DNA of 23,468 nucleotides, taken from Paulinella micropora (lineage: Eukaryota; Cercozoa; Imbricatea; Euglyphida). Where the stretch lies: NCBI GenBank assembly GCA_009731375.1, contig BJOX01000259.1, forward strand, positions 585,124 to 608,591, written 5' to 3'. Position numbers and translations under genes: made by a program. Below are positions 7,719 to 15,596 of the stretch, piece after piece. Every line of letters begins with the position of its first letter. Position 1 is the first letter of the stretch. The notes below the pieces were generated by a model that was not told the DNA's origin, ran no database searches, and was given only the letters and a program-made list of their open reading frames with translations.

Positions 7719-9527
7719 CTAGATAAAAGTGTCAAAGCCATAGCCGTTCTGGACTTTCAACTCATCGGCTTCTTTTTCCTTCAAATCAGTCCAACCGCTA
7801 GCAAATTTAAAGCGGTTCCCTTTTGCTCGCTCTAAAAGAAACCGTATACTATGCCATCCGCAGGTATCTGTCGTGTCGCTTTGGTTTTTGACTTGATTAA
7901 CCTTCATAAGCAGATATGTGTTTGGCTTGCTCTTTTCAATAAGCTGTTTCATTTGGTGAAGAAATAGCTCGGTCGGCTTATAAAGAGCGAGAGGGTCGTA
8001 GATTTCAATCGCGTCATCTTTAATGGTATCAATCCAAACAGCAATCCAATGTGAGCCTGGTTGGCTAGACTTATCCAAGTTCATTATAAAGCCATACTTC
8101 TTTCTTTTTTCTGGTTTCAGTTTGTTTATTTCATCGCTCGCCACAGTCCCTAAATACCAATCGTGTTTTTTCATAATGGTGTCTATTTCATCCGTCATTA
8201 GCCCTCTACCTTCCCCCGCTAAGTTCGCTGGTAGTTTTTGTTGCTCTTCTAGTGGTGGCGGTTGTTGCTCTTCTGGTGGTGGTTGTTGCGGTGGTTGCTC
8301 TTCTATTGGTGGTTCATCGGGGGTTGGTTGAACTTCATCGGGGGTTGGTTGAACTTCCTCTACATCAGTGGTGGGGGTTGGTTGCCGTATCTGGAATTCA
8401 TTTGAAAGTGATTTATATGTGTTGGGGTCGGCATACATGTTGTTTATTAGGGTATTTACTAATTCTTTTTTCTTTGATTTGGTCTTCCATTCACTTCGTT
8501 TCAAATGCTTTTTTATCATCATTTTAGTTAATATTTTTTTAATGATATCTTCCAATTTTTTCGCACCAGTTCCGCCCTGTGCTGTTAGACCTATTAAAGC
8601 ATTTTCCAATTCTTCAAGGGTTATATCAGGAGTTATGTTAAGTTCGCCCTGTCTAAGTGCTATGATTTCTTGGATATAGCCTTTGGCCGTTCTGCCTTCG
8701 GCATCTTTGTTTCCGTGTTTGCTTCCCCTTGTTTTCCACCCTAGCTTTTTTGCTAAACTATTGACACTAATCTGTCTTTTCTTGCCACCACTAGCAAATA
8801 AAGTTTGAGCTCTTTCCAGATTTGCTATAAATGCTTTTCTGTCCGATTCCTCCGCTTTCTGGTCTGCTTCCATTGCTTGCTGTCTTAAATCGTCTTGTCG
8901 TTGTTTTGCTTCATCTTCCCTTCTCTTAATTTCCTCAGCAAATGCTATGGCTTCTTCTTCGGACAAAACATACTGTCTTCCTTTTCTTTCCCTTTGTTTT
9001 CTTTCACTTCTTTTTAATTCACCTTTTACTTCATTCAATGCTCTTGCTCTTTCAACCAAAGCATCGTTAATCGCATTTTGTCTTTTTATTTCTCCGTCAA
9101 TAGTAGCCATTCTTTGAGCTTGTGCTGTTTCGGTCTGTATGAGTGCGAGTTCATTTCTTTTCGTTTCGGCTTCTCGCTCTTCTATTTTCTTTTGTTGTTC
9201 TTTTGCTTCTTTGTCTTTCTTTTCTAGTTCGTGTAGGCGGTCATACTTTTCCAGTTTGAGTTTATCTAGTTGATTATTTACCTGATTGCGGTTCTCGTGT
9301 TCAAGGCGGTTGAATTCGGATTTAATTACTTTCTCGCGGGCTTTACTTCGCCGTTTGGGTTTGTTCATATATTTCAAAAACAGTTTAACAATTTGAAGTG
9401 TTGAAAGGTCATTCGTTTTCTCGCCAAAGTTGAGATATGCTCGTTTGCCTTTCACTTTAATATATGGTCGGCCATCTTTGGTTCTGTATATTCTGGGGGG
9501 TCGTAGTTTCTTTGGCTTACTTCGCAT
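7719..9527 (-). CDS. PRO: Adenain/Ulp1-like cysteine protease with long coiled-coil N-terminal extension
   Basis: Maturation protease of the particle. The C-terminal domain (about residues 440-600) carries a complete adenain-type active site: His493 in SHWIAVW, Asp511 in IEIYDPL, Gln549 or a neighbouring Asn/Gln for the oxyanion hole, and Cys556 in TDTCGWH. Residues 1-60 are basic. Residues 65-245 are a long charged coiled coil (Glu/Lys/Arg/Gln-rich). Residues 255-380 hold small helical segments, and 383-430 a Pro/Gln/Glu-rich linker with PTPDE repeats. At 602 aa it is about three times the size of adenovirus protease. The extension may anchor the enzyme in the capsid or act as a scaffold later removed by self-cleavage, for example near GEGRGL; this is inference. 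Proline-linker DNA is repetitive but in frame. Confidence 0.9.
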   Translation of the reverse strand: MRSKPKKLRPPRIYRTKDGRPYIKVKGKRAYLNFGEKTNDLSTLQIVKLFLKYMNKPKRRSKAREKVIKSEFNRLEHENRNQVNNQLDKLKLEKYDRLHELEKKDKEAKEQQKKIEEREAETKRNELALIQTETAQAQRMATIDGEIKRQNAINDALVERARALNEVKGELKRSERKQRERKGRQYVLSEEEAIAFAEEIKRREDEAKQRQDDLRQQAMEADQKAEESDRKAFIANLERAQTLFASGGKKRQISVNSLAKKLGWKTRGSKHGNKDAEGRTAKGYIQEIIALRQGELNITPDITLEELENALIGLTAQGGTGAKKLEDIIKKILTKMMIKKHLKRSEWKTKSKKKELVNTLINNMYADPNTYKSLSNEFQIRQPTPTTDVEEVQPTPDEVQPTPDEPPIEEQPPQQPPPEEQQPPPLEEQQKLPANLAGEGRGLMTDEIDTIMKKHDWYLGTVASDEINKLKPEKRKKYGFIMNLDKSSQPGSHWIAVWIDTIKDDAIEIYDPLALYKPTELFLHQMKQLIEKSKPNTYLLMKVNQVKNQSDTTDTCGWHSIRFLLERAKGNRFKFASGWTDLKEKEADELKVQNGYGFDTFI

Positions 9528-9592
9528 TACTACTATTATATTGAGTAAAAAAAATAATAGAAGGTTTAGTTTTTTATTTGAGTGGTTTGTCC

Positions 9593-9907
9593 TTACCTAA
9601 ATTTAACAGCTCCTCCTCGTTGCTTGCCGTATCCTTGCTTCGCCGCAGCCCTCGCTACACGGTCCGCATAAGGAACTCCGACATCACTGAGAAAGGTAGC
9701 ACCTCTTGAAATCAATTGGTTCTTCTTGATAAATCTATTAGCATCCACTATCGCTTTTCCAACCTTGGCCCAATTAACACGGCCTCCTGTTTGTTTCTTT
9801 TTTCCTTTCTTCTTGCCTCCCGCTTGTGGCATCTTTGTAATTGGTGAAGGATTGTATCCGATATTGTATCCCGCTGGTTGTGAAATAATCACTGGTGATG
9901 TTGGCAT
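9593..9907 (-). CDS. Small basic pX-like core protein
   Basis: A 104-aa, strongly basic, glycine-rich protein. A GGKKKGKKKQTGG cluster at residues 30-42 precedes a helical middle (WAKVGKAIVDANRFIKKNQL), and the end has the GYGKQRGG pattern. Small Polinton and adenovirus proteins with such Lys/Gly clusters and a conserved GYG-RGG tail are thought to condense DNA or line the capsid interior, comparable to adenovirus pX or pVI. The Gly-Gly stretches could be cleavage sites for the neighbouring protease. It lies between protease and packaging ATPase on the same strand. The ATG directly abuts a TATATAG box. The exact family is uncertain; a packaged structural role is likely. Confidence 0.75.
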   Translation of the reverse strand: MPTSPVIISQPAGYNIGYNPSPITKMPQAGGKKKGKKKQTGGRVNWAKVGKAIVDANRFIKKNQLISRGATFLSDVGVPYADRVARAAAKQGYGKQRGGAVKFR

Positions 9908-9914
9908 CTATATA
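9908..9914 (-). promoter_or_regulatory. TATATAG box abutting the pX-like ATG
   Basis: The gene-strand box TATATAG is immediately followed by ATG, with an eight-T run upstream (A run 9922-9929 on the plus strand). If it is a promoter or initiator, the mRNA would be almost leaderless. Confidence 0.4.
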
Positions 9915-9941
9915 ATGTTTGAAAAAAAATAAATAATAAAA

Positions 9942-10769
9942 TTACTTAAAACGAATATTAAAATTCTGCCTTAGCTCGTCCGATACCGCATCCACATACA
10001 AAAAGTTAAATCGTTCTTTTGTCGCCTCGTGATATTTTTCAATGAAGTATTCCAGGTCGTATCCCAAAGAGAGATGCTTATATACAAGTTCCATTTTATC
10101 CACACTTTGACCTGGAAAGATTAAAATGTAGTCTAATTGTTTTATCGCCTCAGGTCTAAGGTCTTGTAGGTATTGCGAACTCATAATCACCTTTGAACGG
10201 AAATGGCGGTTCCGCTTCAATAAATCGCTAACTGACTTATCCCTCAACCCGCTACCCAAATCATCTAACACGAACACAACTTCTGGTGTAATGTATTTGC
10301 TCGGCCTCGGTGGTTTTTCGCCTCCCTCCTGCTTCTTCTTCTCTTCCTCTTTACCAAAATAAAGAAACTTCGGCTTCGGTTCTTCTTTCTCGTCTTGAAT
10401 GATTTCGCCTTCTTCTTGCTCCTCGTCGGGTTTGTTGAGCTTGTCCAATTCGTAATCAATCACACTATACCCATCCGTTTTCAAATATGTATATATCGCC
10501 ATTGGGTTTCCCTTCTTCTTGAAGTGCTTAACCATTTCTTTGTATATGTGGTCTTTGTGTATTGTTGAAGCAATAATAACAATGCGGGTCTTTTTGTCAG
10601 TTGTTCGTTTCAGGATTTCAAACAGTGCGGTCGTCTTGCCACTCTTCTTGCGAGCGAGAAGAAAAATATTGGCATACGGTTCATCAAATAACTTATATCC
10701 TTTTGCCAACTTGTCGCCATCTCCGTTTTGCTTAACTGGTTTAACTTTAAGATTGTTAATCTTTTCCAT
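9942..10769 (-). CDS. ATP: Genome-packaging ATPase (FtsK/HerA, A32-like)
   Basis: Pumps viral DNA into the preformed capsid. It is 275 aa. The Walker A loop is ARKKSGKTT at residues 39-47 (Ala replacing the usual first Gly). Walker B is VVFVLDD at 164-170, and KVIMSSQY at 193-200 matches the sensor/glutamine strand of A32-like ATPases. An acidic, lysine-rich insert of about 40 residues (115-155) sits between Walker A and B and is probably a surface loop. Size and position beside protease and capsid genes are as in other Polintons. The ATG is five bases from an AATATAG box. The start is supported because Met1 precedes the Walker A loop by the usual short N-terminal strand. Confidence 0.92.
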   Translation of the reverse strand: MEKINNLKVKPVKQNGDGDKLAKGYKLFDEPYANIFLLARKKSGKTTALFEILKRTTDKKTRIVIIASTIHKDHIYKEMVKHFKKKGNPMAIYTYLKTDGYSVIDYELDKLNKPDEEQEEGEIIQDEKEEPKPKFLYFGKEEEKKKQEGGEKPPRPSKYITPEVVFVLDDLGSGLRDKSVSDLLKRNRHFRSKVIMSSQYLQDLRPEAIKQLDYILIFPGQSVDKMELVYKHLSLGYDLEYFIEKYHEATKERFNFLYVDAVSDELRQNFNIRFK

Positions 10770-10774
10770 CGTAG

Positions 10775-10781
10775 CTATATT
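10775..10781 (-). promoter_or_regulatory. AATATAG box upstream of packaging ATPase
   Basis: Exact gene-strand AATATAG five bases before the ATPase ATG. It overlaps the tail-end spacer next to the 120-aa gene, which ends at 10786. Confidence 0.45.
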
Positions 10782-10785
10782 TTTA

Positions 10786-11148
10786 TTAGCCTAAGAATTC
10801 TAAACAAATAACAATTCTTCCAGCTAGTGGGTCAGTCTCAATATTACCGCTGTCTGTTTTCAATACCCGAAACGAATACTGCCCGTCAGTCCAATTAATA
10901 ATCCCCAAGTTGTAGCTAAGATTGGAAATGTTTGCGGTGTTGCTATCAGCGAATGTGCCAATAATGCCGATGCGATCCATATGAAGAATTTTTGTTTTCG
11001 TTTCAGTCATATCGTTCATATAGTGGATAAACTTAACATTCATTCTAGTCGGTGTAAAGCTCATTTGAATGTTTTTGTCAAATGTCTTGCTACCTCCCGC
11101 AAAATCATTACTTAGAAAAATAATCTTTTGGTATTTATAGTCTGTCAT
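10786..11148 (-). CDS. Hypothetical 120-aa beta-rich protein
   Basis: Not recognised with certainty. It is a 120-aa soluble protein without signal peptide or membrane segment. Alternating hydrophobic strands run through it, and it ends GRIVICLEFLG, a terminal strand. Small proteins of this size and look, with a DRIGIIGTF-like central strand, occur beside the ATPase in Polinton-like viruses and may be minor virion proteins. It is transcribed with the packaging ATPase. Its start codon lies 5 bp from the start of the divergent cysteine-rich gene, so its AATATAG box (11161-11167) is inside that gene's coding sequence. Confidence 0.8.
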   Translation of the reverse strand: MTDYKYQKIIFLSNDFAGGSKTFDKNIQMSFTPTRMNVKFIHYMNDMTETKTKILHMDRIGIIGTFADSNTANISNLSYNLGIINWTDGQYSFRVLKTDSGNIETDPLAGRIVICLEFLG

Positions 11149-11153
11149 TTGCG

Positions 11154-11435
11154 ATGCTCTCTATATTTACATTTATAAACTTTTTATTAATTAATATTTC
11201 CGCTCGGACAGCTTGTGATTTCTATTCACGGGTCAGCGATACGTCTACCGCCGTAGGAGGTAAAAAAAATGAAAGCTGTGTGTGGTGTATTCAAAAGGGA
11301 ATAGAAACCAAATTTAAATGTGTGTATAAGCCGATGAGCGATTGGTGTGTCGGATGGGATGAGGCTTTACCTTTGATGTGTGCTGGTGATGCTTCTTGGT
11401 ATAAAACTCAGCTATATGAGTGTTCATTTCTTTGA
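11154..11435 (+). CDS. Small secreted cysteine-rich protein
   Basis: A 93-aa protein with a hydrophobic N terminus (MLSIFTFINFLLINISARTA) that looks like a signal peptide, with cleavage near residue 19. The mature part of about 74 aa has seven cysteines, including a CVWC pair and a DWCVGW stretch, arranged loosely like a PSI (plexin-semaphorin-integrin) cysteine knot; this resemblance is weak. An odd cysteine count hints at a partner or a dimer. It could be displayed or secreted from infected cells, or be an envelope-type or receptor-like protein; the function is unknown. It starts 5 bp from the divergent 120-aa gene, and its stop overlaps the convergent two-TM gene by 12 bp. A TTTATAG sequence lies about 13 bases before the ATG. 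Confidence 0.7.
   Translation: MLSIFTFINFLLINISARTACDFYSRVSDTSTAVGGKKNESCVWCIQKGIETKFKCVYKPMSDWCVGWDEALPLMCAGDASWYKTQLYECSFL
11161..11167 (-). promoter_or_regulatory. AATATAG box of the 120-aa gene inside the divergent gene
   Basis: The gene-strand box AATATAG lies 12 bases before the 120-aa ATG and falls within codons 3-5 of the plus-strand cysteine-rich gene, so promoter and coding functions overlap. Confidence 0.4.
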
Positions 11436-11768
11436 GCTAGATGGGCTAGGAAGGCAGATACCGATAAGTAAGGTCAAAATACCTACATAAGTGTTGGCTG
11501 TCTCACAAGGCAAGTTCTTTTCAGATAACCTCACGATACAAAGGGTGATGATGGCGATAATGATACCCATTTGAAATAAGTATTTAATAAGTCGGCTGTC
11601 AGTTGGTCTGTTTTTTATACAACAGCAATTCCAGTTGTCTTCCAATTCGTGCTCTACTTTTTTTTCCTCATTCTTCAACGAAATATCCAAAACACGATTT
11701 TTCAACTCTGGTGTTAGTTCGCCGTCTATTTCAATGACTGGCGGTGGTGGATGTAATCTAGGCGGCAT
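11424..11768 (-). CDS. Two-transmembrane small protein
   Basis: A 114-aa membrane protein. A proline-rich N terminus (PPRLHPPPPVIEIDG) and a charged region with a CCC cluster are followed by two hydrophobic segments, about residues 64-84 (YLFQMGIIIAIITLCIV) and 92-108 (ANTYVGILTLLIGICLP), and a short PSPSSSKK tail. This hairpin topology with a P-S-P ending is common in small virion membrane or holin-like proteins of Polintons and large DNA viruses; the specific role is not known. It might act with the lipase on membranes. The leader contains an AATATAG box, the element shared with the capsid gene, and a GTAAGTG inverted repeat just before the ATG. Confidence 0.75.
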   Translation of the reverse strand: MPPRLHPPPPVIEIDGELTPELKNRVLDISLKNEEKKVEHELEDNWNCCCIKNRPTDSRLIKYLFQMGIIIAIITLCIVRLSEKNLPCETANTYVGILTLLIGICLPSPSSSKK

Positions 11769-11769
11769 T

Positions 11770-11816
11770 GTAAGTGCTTTTTTTCAAAAACCACTTACGA
11801 TCTCAAAAACTATATT
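11770..11816 (-). promoter_or_regulatory. Leader of the two-TM gene: AATATAG, shared element and inverted repeat
   Basis: On the gene strand AATATAG (11810-11816) runs directly into TTTTTGAGATCGTAAGT, matching the capsid-gene leader. GTAAGTG at one end pairs with CACTTAC (11770-11776 with 11792-11798) across 15 nt, ending one base before the ATG. Confidence 0.45.
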
Positions 11817-11822
11817 GGGATT

Positions 11823-11840
11823 GTAAGGGCTTGTCCTTAC
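11823..11840. repeat. GTAAGG hairpin overlapping the fiber stop (copy 3)
   Basis: GTAAGG (11823-11828) pairs with CCTTAC (11835-11840). The minus-strand stop codon of the fiber gene (11837-11839) is within the stem, the same arrangement as at the end of the 416-aa gene. Confidence 0.45.
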
Positions 11841-14800
11841 GAAGGAAATACTGCTGCTCTTAGTTCTGCTAATTGGTTCGCTTGGTCTTGTAATATATTA
11901 AGTAAAGTTTTATTTTCTTTTTCTAAATTATCTACTTTTTCTGATAAATGTTGAAATCCGCTGACCAATATCGGTATAAAACTTGTATATGTTATGCCTT
12001 CAAGGTAGCTTTCTCCGTCGTCTGCTTTCATTCCACTTTCAGATACAAATTCTGGATAAATCTTTTTTACTTCGTCCGCGATAAATCCGTGTCCCTTTTT
12101 TTCTTTATTTTCGTCTGATTTCCAATAATATGAACAACAATTTATCTTCATTAGTTTCTCGCAACAATCACCGCAGTCTAATGTTTTAATATCCGATTTT
12201 AGCCTCCTGTCCGAGGAGTTTGTCCAAGCACCATTAAGCGGAATATAATTATAACTACCAGATGGCTCGCTGTTGGTATTTGTAGTAGTCCAAGCGTGAA
12301 GCAAACCAGTTGAAGATGTAAGCACTCCATAATTCGTATATCCTCCTGATTTAAAATGTAGTAGCGGGTCGTTAGTATAAGTTGGTCTTTTTCGTATTAA
12401 TAAATTACCGCTTGAAGTTGTTGGAATTACTACCTCACCAGTCGAATTGATTGACATCGCGGTGTTAAATGTTATATTACTTCCTACCGCTACTCCTGAT
12501 GCATATTGAAAAAGAAGATTAGTGCCTTTGGCTATCATAAAATTTGAGGTAGCAGAACTTGACTTATCATTAACCGCACCATCCCAATAACAATCAAATT
12601 TTAATGATATGTCGCTATGACTATTGTTAATTAATTGAAAACAAGGATAATTTGGGTCGGCCGTTGTAAATGCTTGTATGTGTGGCCCTGCTACACCAGA
12701 TGTCCCGTATAATTCTAATCCACCCGTGTATGCCGCCAATCCTCTCGTTGTTCTTCCCAATATTAATGGTTTATCTTGTGCGATTGTTATTTTGTCGCTC
12801 GTCGTTAATGTTGTTGTTGATATACCAGCACTTGCCGTTATCAATCCTTTTGTCCATAATGTCCCGTTTGCCCCATTCAACGACATTAACAATTGCTCTG
12901 CTGAATTCTCCCACACAAAACCCATCGTAGCATCATTGGCCACTCTAAAACGAAAACTATACGAACTAAAATCATTTCCAGAAACCGCCAAACCATTTGA
13001 CAAACTTCTAGTATTTGCAGCCCCACCAGATGCCGCATAAATCCCCCAACTTGTATTGGTTGTATCCCATAGAAATATACCTTTTGCGTTTGTTCCGTCG
13101 GTTGGCCCCTGAATTCCTATCTTCGCTCCACTAGCACTCGTTGCCGATGTTAGTGTGCCAGTATATGTAATCCCCGCATTTGCTGTTATTAATCCGCTTG
13201 CGGTTGCTGTTGTTGTTGATATACCCGCGGTTGAAGTAATTGTAGTTCCCGTTATTGTTCCTCCATTTGTTATGTTGTTTGAGTTCATATCTAAGGCTCC
13301 ATAAAACCGCATACCGCCAGCATTGTTAAAACGGACAATGTCGGACGAAGCACTTTTATTATCCAAAAGTTTTGAAATATAAAGTCCCGCCCCTTTTACA
13401 TCAGCCGCTACATTCGTAAATAGGTAGCCTCGTTGGTTCGCGGTTCCGCTTGTAGCAGTATTTAGAGTATATAAGAAATACTGATAATCACCCGTTGTCT
13501 GTGAAAAGAATATGTCCCCTCCATTTTGGTTTAATATCCTCGCCCCATTATATGTAATATTTCCACCATTAATGATATCCACATTATTGAAATCGGCTTG
13601 GCTTAATAAGGTCAGTGCTTTTACATCATTTCTACTTCCATTAAATATCTTAATTCCTGTTATGGTTTGGTCGCCTGTTAGTTTTACATTTTGACCGTCC
13701 AATGTGTCCGCATATCCTTTTGTTGCCCCGTCTGTTGATAAGGTTGGAGTTCCAAGGTTGGCTATTTTGCTACTATTACAATCTAGCCCCGAAGCATTTA
13801 CCCAACCGACGATTGTCCCGTCAATAATAAAACTTATTTTTTTCGCAGAAATTTCAAAGTTGTAATATGTTGCGGTTTTCATATCCAAACTAGCAATTGA
13901 CCCGATATTGGCTGTGGAGTTAAAAACAACGAATGTTCCTTTTGTTGTAGCATTTATTGAATTTCCAGTAATTTCAAGACCACTGCTATATGTCTTAATT
14001 CCTGCTATGGTTTGGTTTCCTGTTAGTTTCACATTTTGCCCGTCTAATGTGTCCGCATATCCTTTTGTTGCTCCGTCCGTTGTTGCTGTTGGTGTGGCTA
14101 AATTTGTTATTTTTCTGTTGTTCAAAGATAGTGTCGTGCCCGTTGCTGTCGCGATTACATTATCACCCGCATATAAATCAACATATGACCCTGTTATTTG
14201 TATTGGATAATAGGCCGCGGTTGCTATTTTTTGTGCCACAATCTCTCCTATATTTGTCGCCGTATCAAAGGCAATACCGATACCATCAAAAGCGGTTGGA
14301 CCAGTAGCACCCCGCACTTCTATTGTTGAAGTAAATTTTTTATTCCCTGCTATGGTTTGGTCTCCTGTTAGTTTAACGACCGAAGTATCAAGGGCAGAAA
14401 CATCAACACCATCAACAAGATTAACATTTGTTATGCTTTGGCTTTTCATATCAATCCCCGCACTCGCATTTATTATACTGCTAAATGTCTTAATACCTGC
14501 TATGGTTTGGTCTCCTGTTAGTTTGACGACTGCGGTATCAAGAGCCGAAACATCAATACCATCAACAAGATTAACATTTGTTATTGAAAATCCTCCCATA
14601 TTTAAACTGCCCGTCATAGCCGTTGTGCCATCCTTTGCCAGTTTCGTATCGGTGTAAGCCTTTGTTGAAGCATCGCCGTCGTAGAATGGTGCGGGCAGTC
14701 CGCTGATTGCTGTTGAGCTGTTAAAATTTAAAACATTATTTGTTAATGTCATTCCACCCCCTGTTGTTGGAGCAAAAAGTATGGACGAGCCTACAATAGT

Positions 14801-15532
14801 TAGCGGATAGCCCGTTGCTCCACCTGCCTCCGACGAATAGATAGAGCCCATATTATTGTTATAGTTGAAGAATAACTTACCTGTGTTTAATGGATTTGAG
14901 TCTTTTACGGCTACATAAGTAGTAAATGTTTTGTTTCCTGTTATGGTTTGGTCTCCTGTTAGTTTAACCACAGAACTATCAAGAGCCGAAACATCAATAC
15001 CATCAACAGTGCCCACATTTACTACATTAAAACCTCCCACATTTAAATTTCCAAACATCATAGTGAGGCCATCCAATCTAAGAAAAGGAGAAGCAACATT
15101 TCGCCATTGCCCCGTGCTGTAAATGAGCAGTTGATTATCAGCGGGGGTGCCTGTTATGACTACATCACTTAAAGCATCTATTGATTTAGTTGCTATCCTT
15201 GTGTCAAAATCTGTATTAGCCCTTGCTGTGGTGTAGTATAAGTTAGTTCCTTCTGTTAAGTTAGTGGTTGATTTAGTGGTTAGTCGCGCATCAAACCTAC
15301 CATCAGTATAGTATAGATTAGTGCCTTCTTTTAAGTCCGTCGTTGATTTTAAAGCCAACCTCGCATCAAATCGGCTATTAGTAAAATAAAGATTTACGGG
15401 GTCAGCATCTTCTGGCACCCTATCTGTGTATAAGCCCACTATGTTTGTGTTCGTTAAATCAAGGTTGGCTATATCCAGACTATCAACCGCAATTTCAGAT
15501 AAGCCTAAGAGCGATTTATATTGACTGCCCAT
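11837..15532 (-). CDS. Phage-like fiber protein with C-terminal S74 intramolecular chaperone
   Basis: A likely trimeric attachment fiber of 1,231 aa. The N-terminal ~130 residues hold repeated EGTNLYYTDGRFDAR-type units known from phage tail fibers. The middle has five copies of KLTGDQTIAGIKTF-like repeats and several VDGIDVSALD units, separated by Gly/Ser/Thr/Asn-rich beta-helix-type sequence. From about residue 1106 a peptidase S74 (endosialidase-type) chaperone begins SSDRRLKSDIK, with GHGFIADEV and a final coiled coil (EKVDNLEKENKTLLNILQDQ). In this family the chaperone drives trimer folding and cuts itself off before its conserved Ser. The frame is open upstream to 16021, but Met at 15532 (MGSQYKSLLGLSE) is the plausible start because the upstream part is antisense to the coiled-coil gene. 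It is by far the largest gene of the element. Confidence 0.9.
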   Translation of the reverse strand: MGSQYKSLLGLSEIAVDSLDIANLDLTNTNIVGLYTDRVPEDADPVNLYFTNSRFDARLALKSTTDLKEGTNLYYTDGRFDARLTTKSTTNLTEGTNLYYTTARANTDFDTRIATKSIDALSDVVITGTPADNQLLIYSTGQWRNVASPFLRLDGLTMMFGNLNVGGFNVVNVGTVDGIDVSALDSSVVKLTGDQTITGNKTFTTYVAVKDSNPLNTGKLFFNYNNNMGSIYSSEAGGATGYPLTIVGSSILFAPTTGGGMTLTNNVLNFNSSTAISGLPAPFYDGDASTKAYTDTKLAKDGTTAMTGSLNMGGFSITNVNLVDGIDVSALDTAVVKLTGDQTIAGIKTFSSIINASAGIDMKSQSITNVNLVDGVDVSALDTSVVKLTGDQTIAGNKKFTSTIEVRGATGPTAFDGIGIAFDTATNIGEIVAQKIATAAYYPIQITGSYVDLYAGDNVIATATGTTLSLNNRKITNLATPTATTDGATKGYADTLDGQNVKLTGNQTIAGIKTYSSGLEITGNSINATTKGTFVVFNSTANIGSIASLDMKTATYYNFEISAKKISFIIDGTIVGWVNASGLDCNSSKIANLGTPTLSTDGATKGYADTLDGQNVKLTGDQTITGIKIFNGSRNDVKALTLLSQADFNNVDIINGGNITYNGARILNQNGGDIFFSQTTGDYQYFLYTLNTATSGTANQRGYLFTNVAADVKGAGLYISKLLDNKSASSDIVRFNNAGGMRFYGALDMNSNNITNGGTITGTTITSTAGISTTTATASGLITANAGITYTGTLTSATSASGAKIGIQGPTDGTNAKGIFLWDTTNTSWGIYAASGGAANTRSLSNGLAVSGNDFSSYSFRFRVANDATMGFVWENSAEQLLMSLNGANGTLWTKGLITASAGISTTTLTTSDKITIAQDKPLILGRTTRGLAAYTGGLELYGTSGVAGPHIQAFTTADPNYPCFQLINNSHSDISLKFDCYWDGAVNDKSSSATSNFMIAKGTNLLFQYASGVAVGSNITFNTAMSINSTGEVVIPTTSSGNLLIRKRPTYTNDPLLHFKSGGYTNYGVLTSSTGLLHAWTTTNTNSEPSGSYNYIPLNGAWTNSSDRRLKSDIKTLDCGDCCEKLMKINCCSYYWKSDENKEKKGHGFIADEVKKIYPEFVSESGMKADDGESYLEGITYTSFIPILVSGFQHLSEKVDNLEKENKTLLNILQDQANQLAELRAAVFPS

Positions 15533-15570
15533 TGTATATATTATCTTAATTAAAATATTATATTTAGGAA

Positions 15571-15577
15571 AATATAG
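15571..15577 (+). promoter_or_regulatory. AATATAG box upstream of the coiled-coil gene
   Basis: Exact AATATAG 19 bases before the ATG at 15597, within a 64-bp divergent AT-rich spacer shared with the fiber gene start (15532). Confidence 0.45.
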
Positions 15578-15596
15578 CAACCCATAGCAAGCAGTT

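Noticed and set aside
8023-8679. Plus-strand frames opposite the protease
   Set aside because: Gly/Ser/Val repeats here are the antisense of the protease Pro/Gln/Glu linker.
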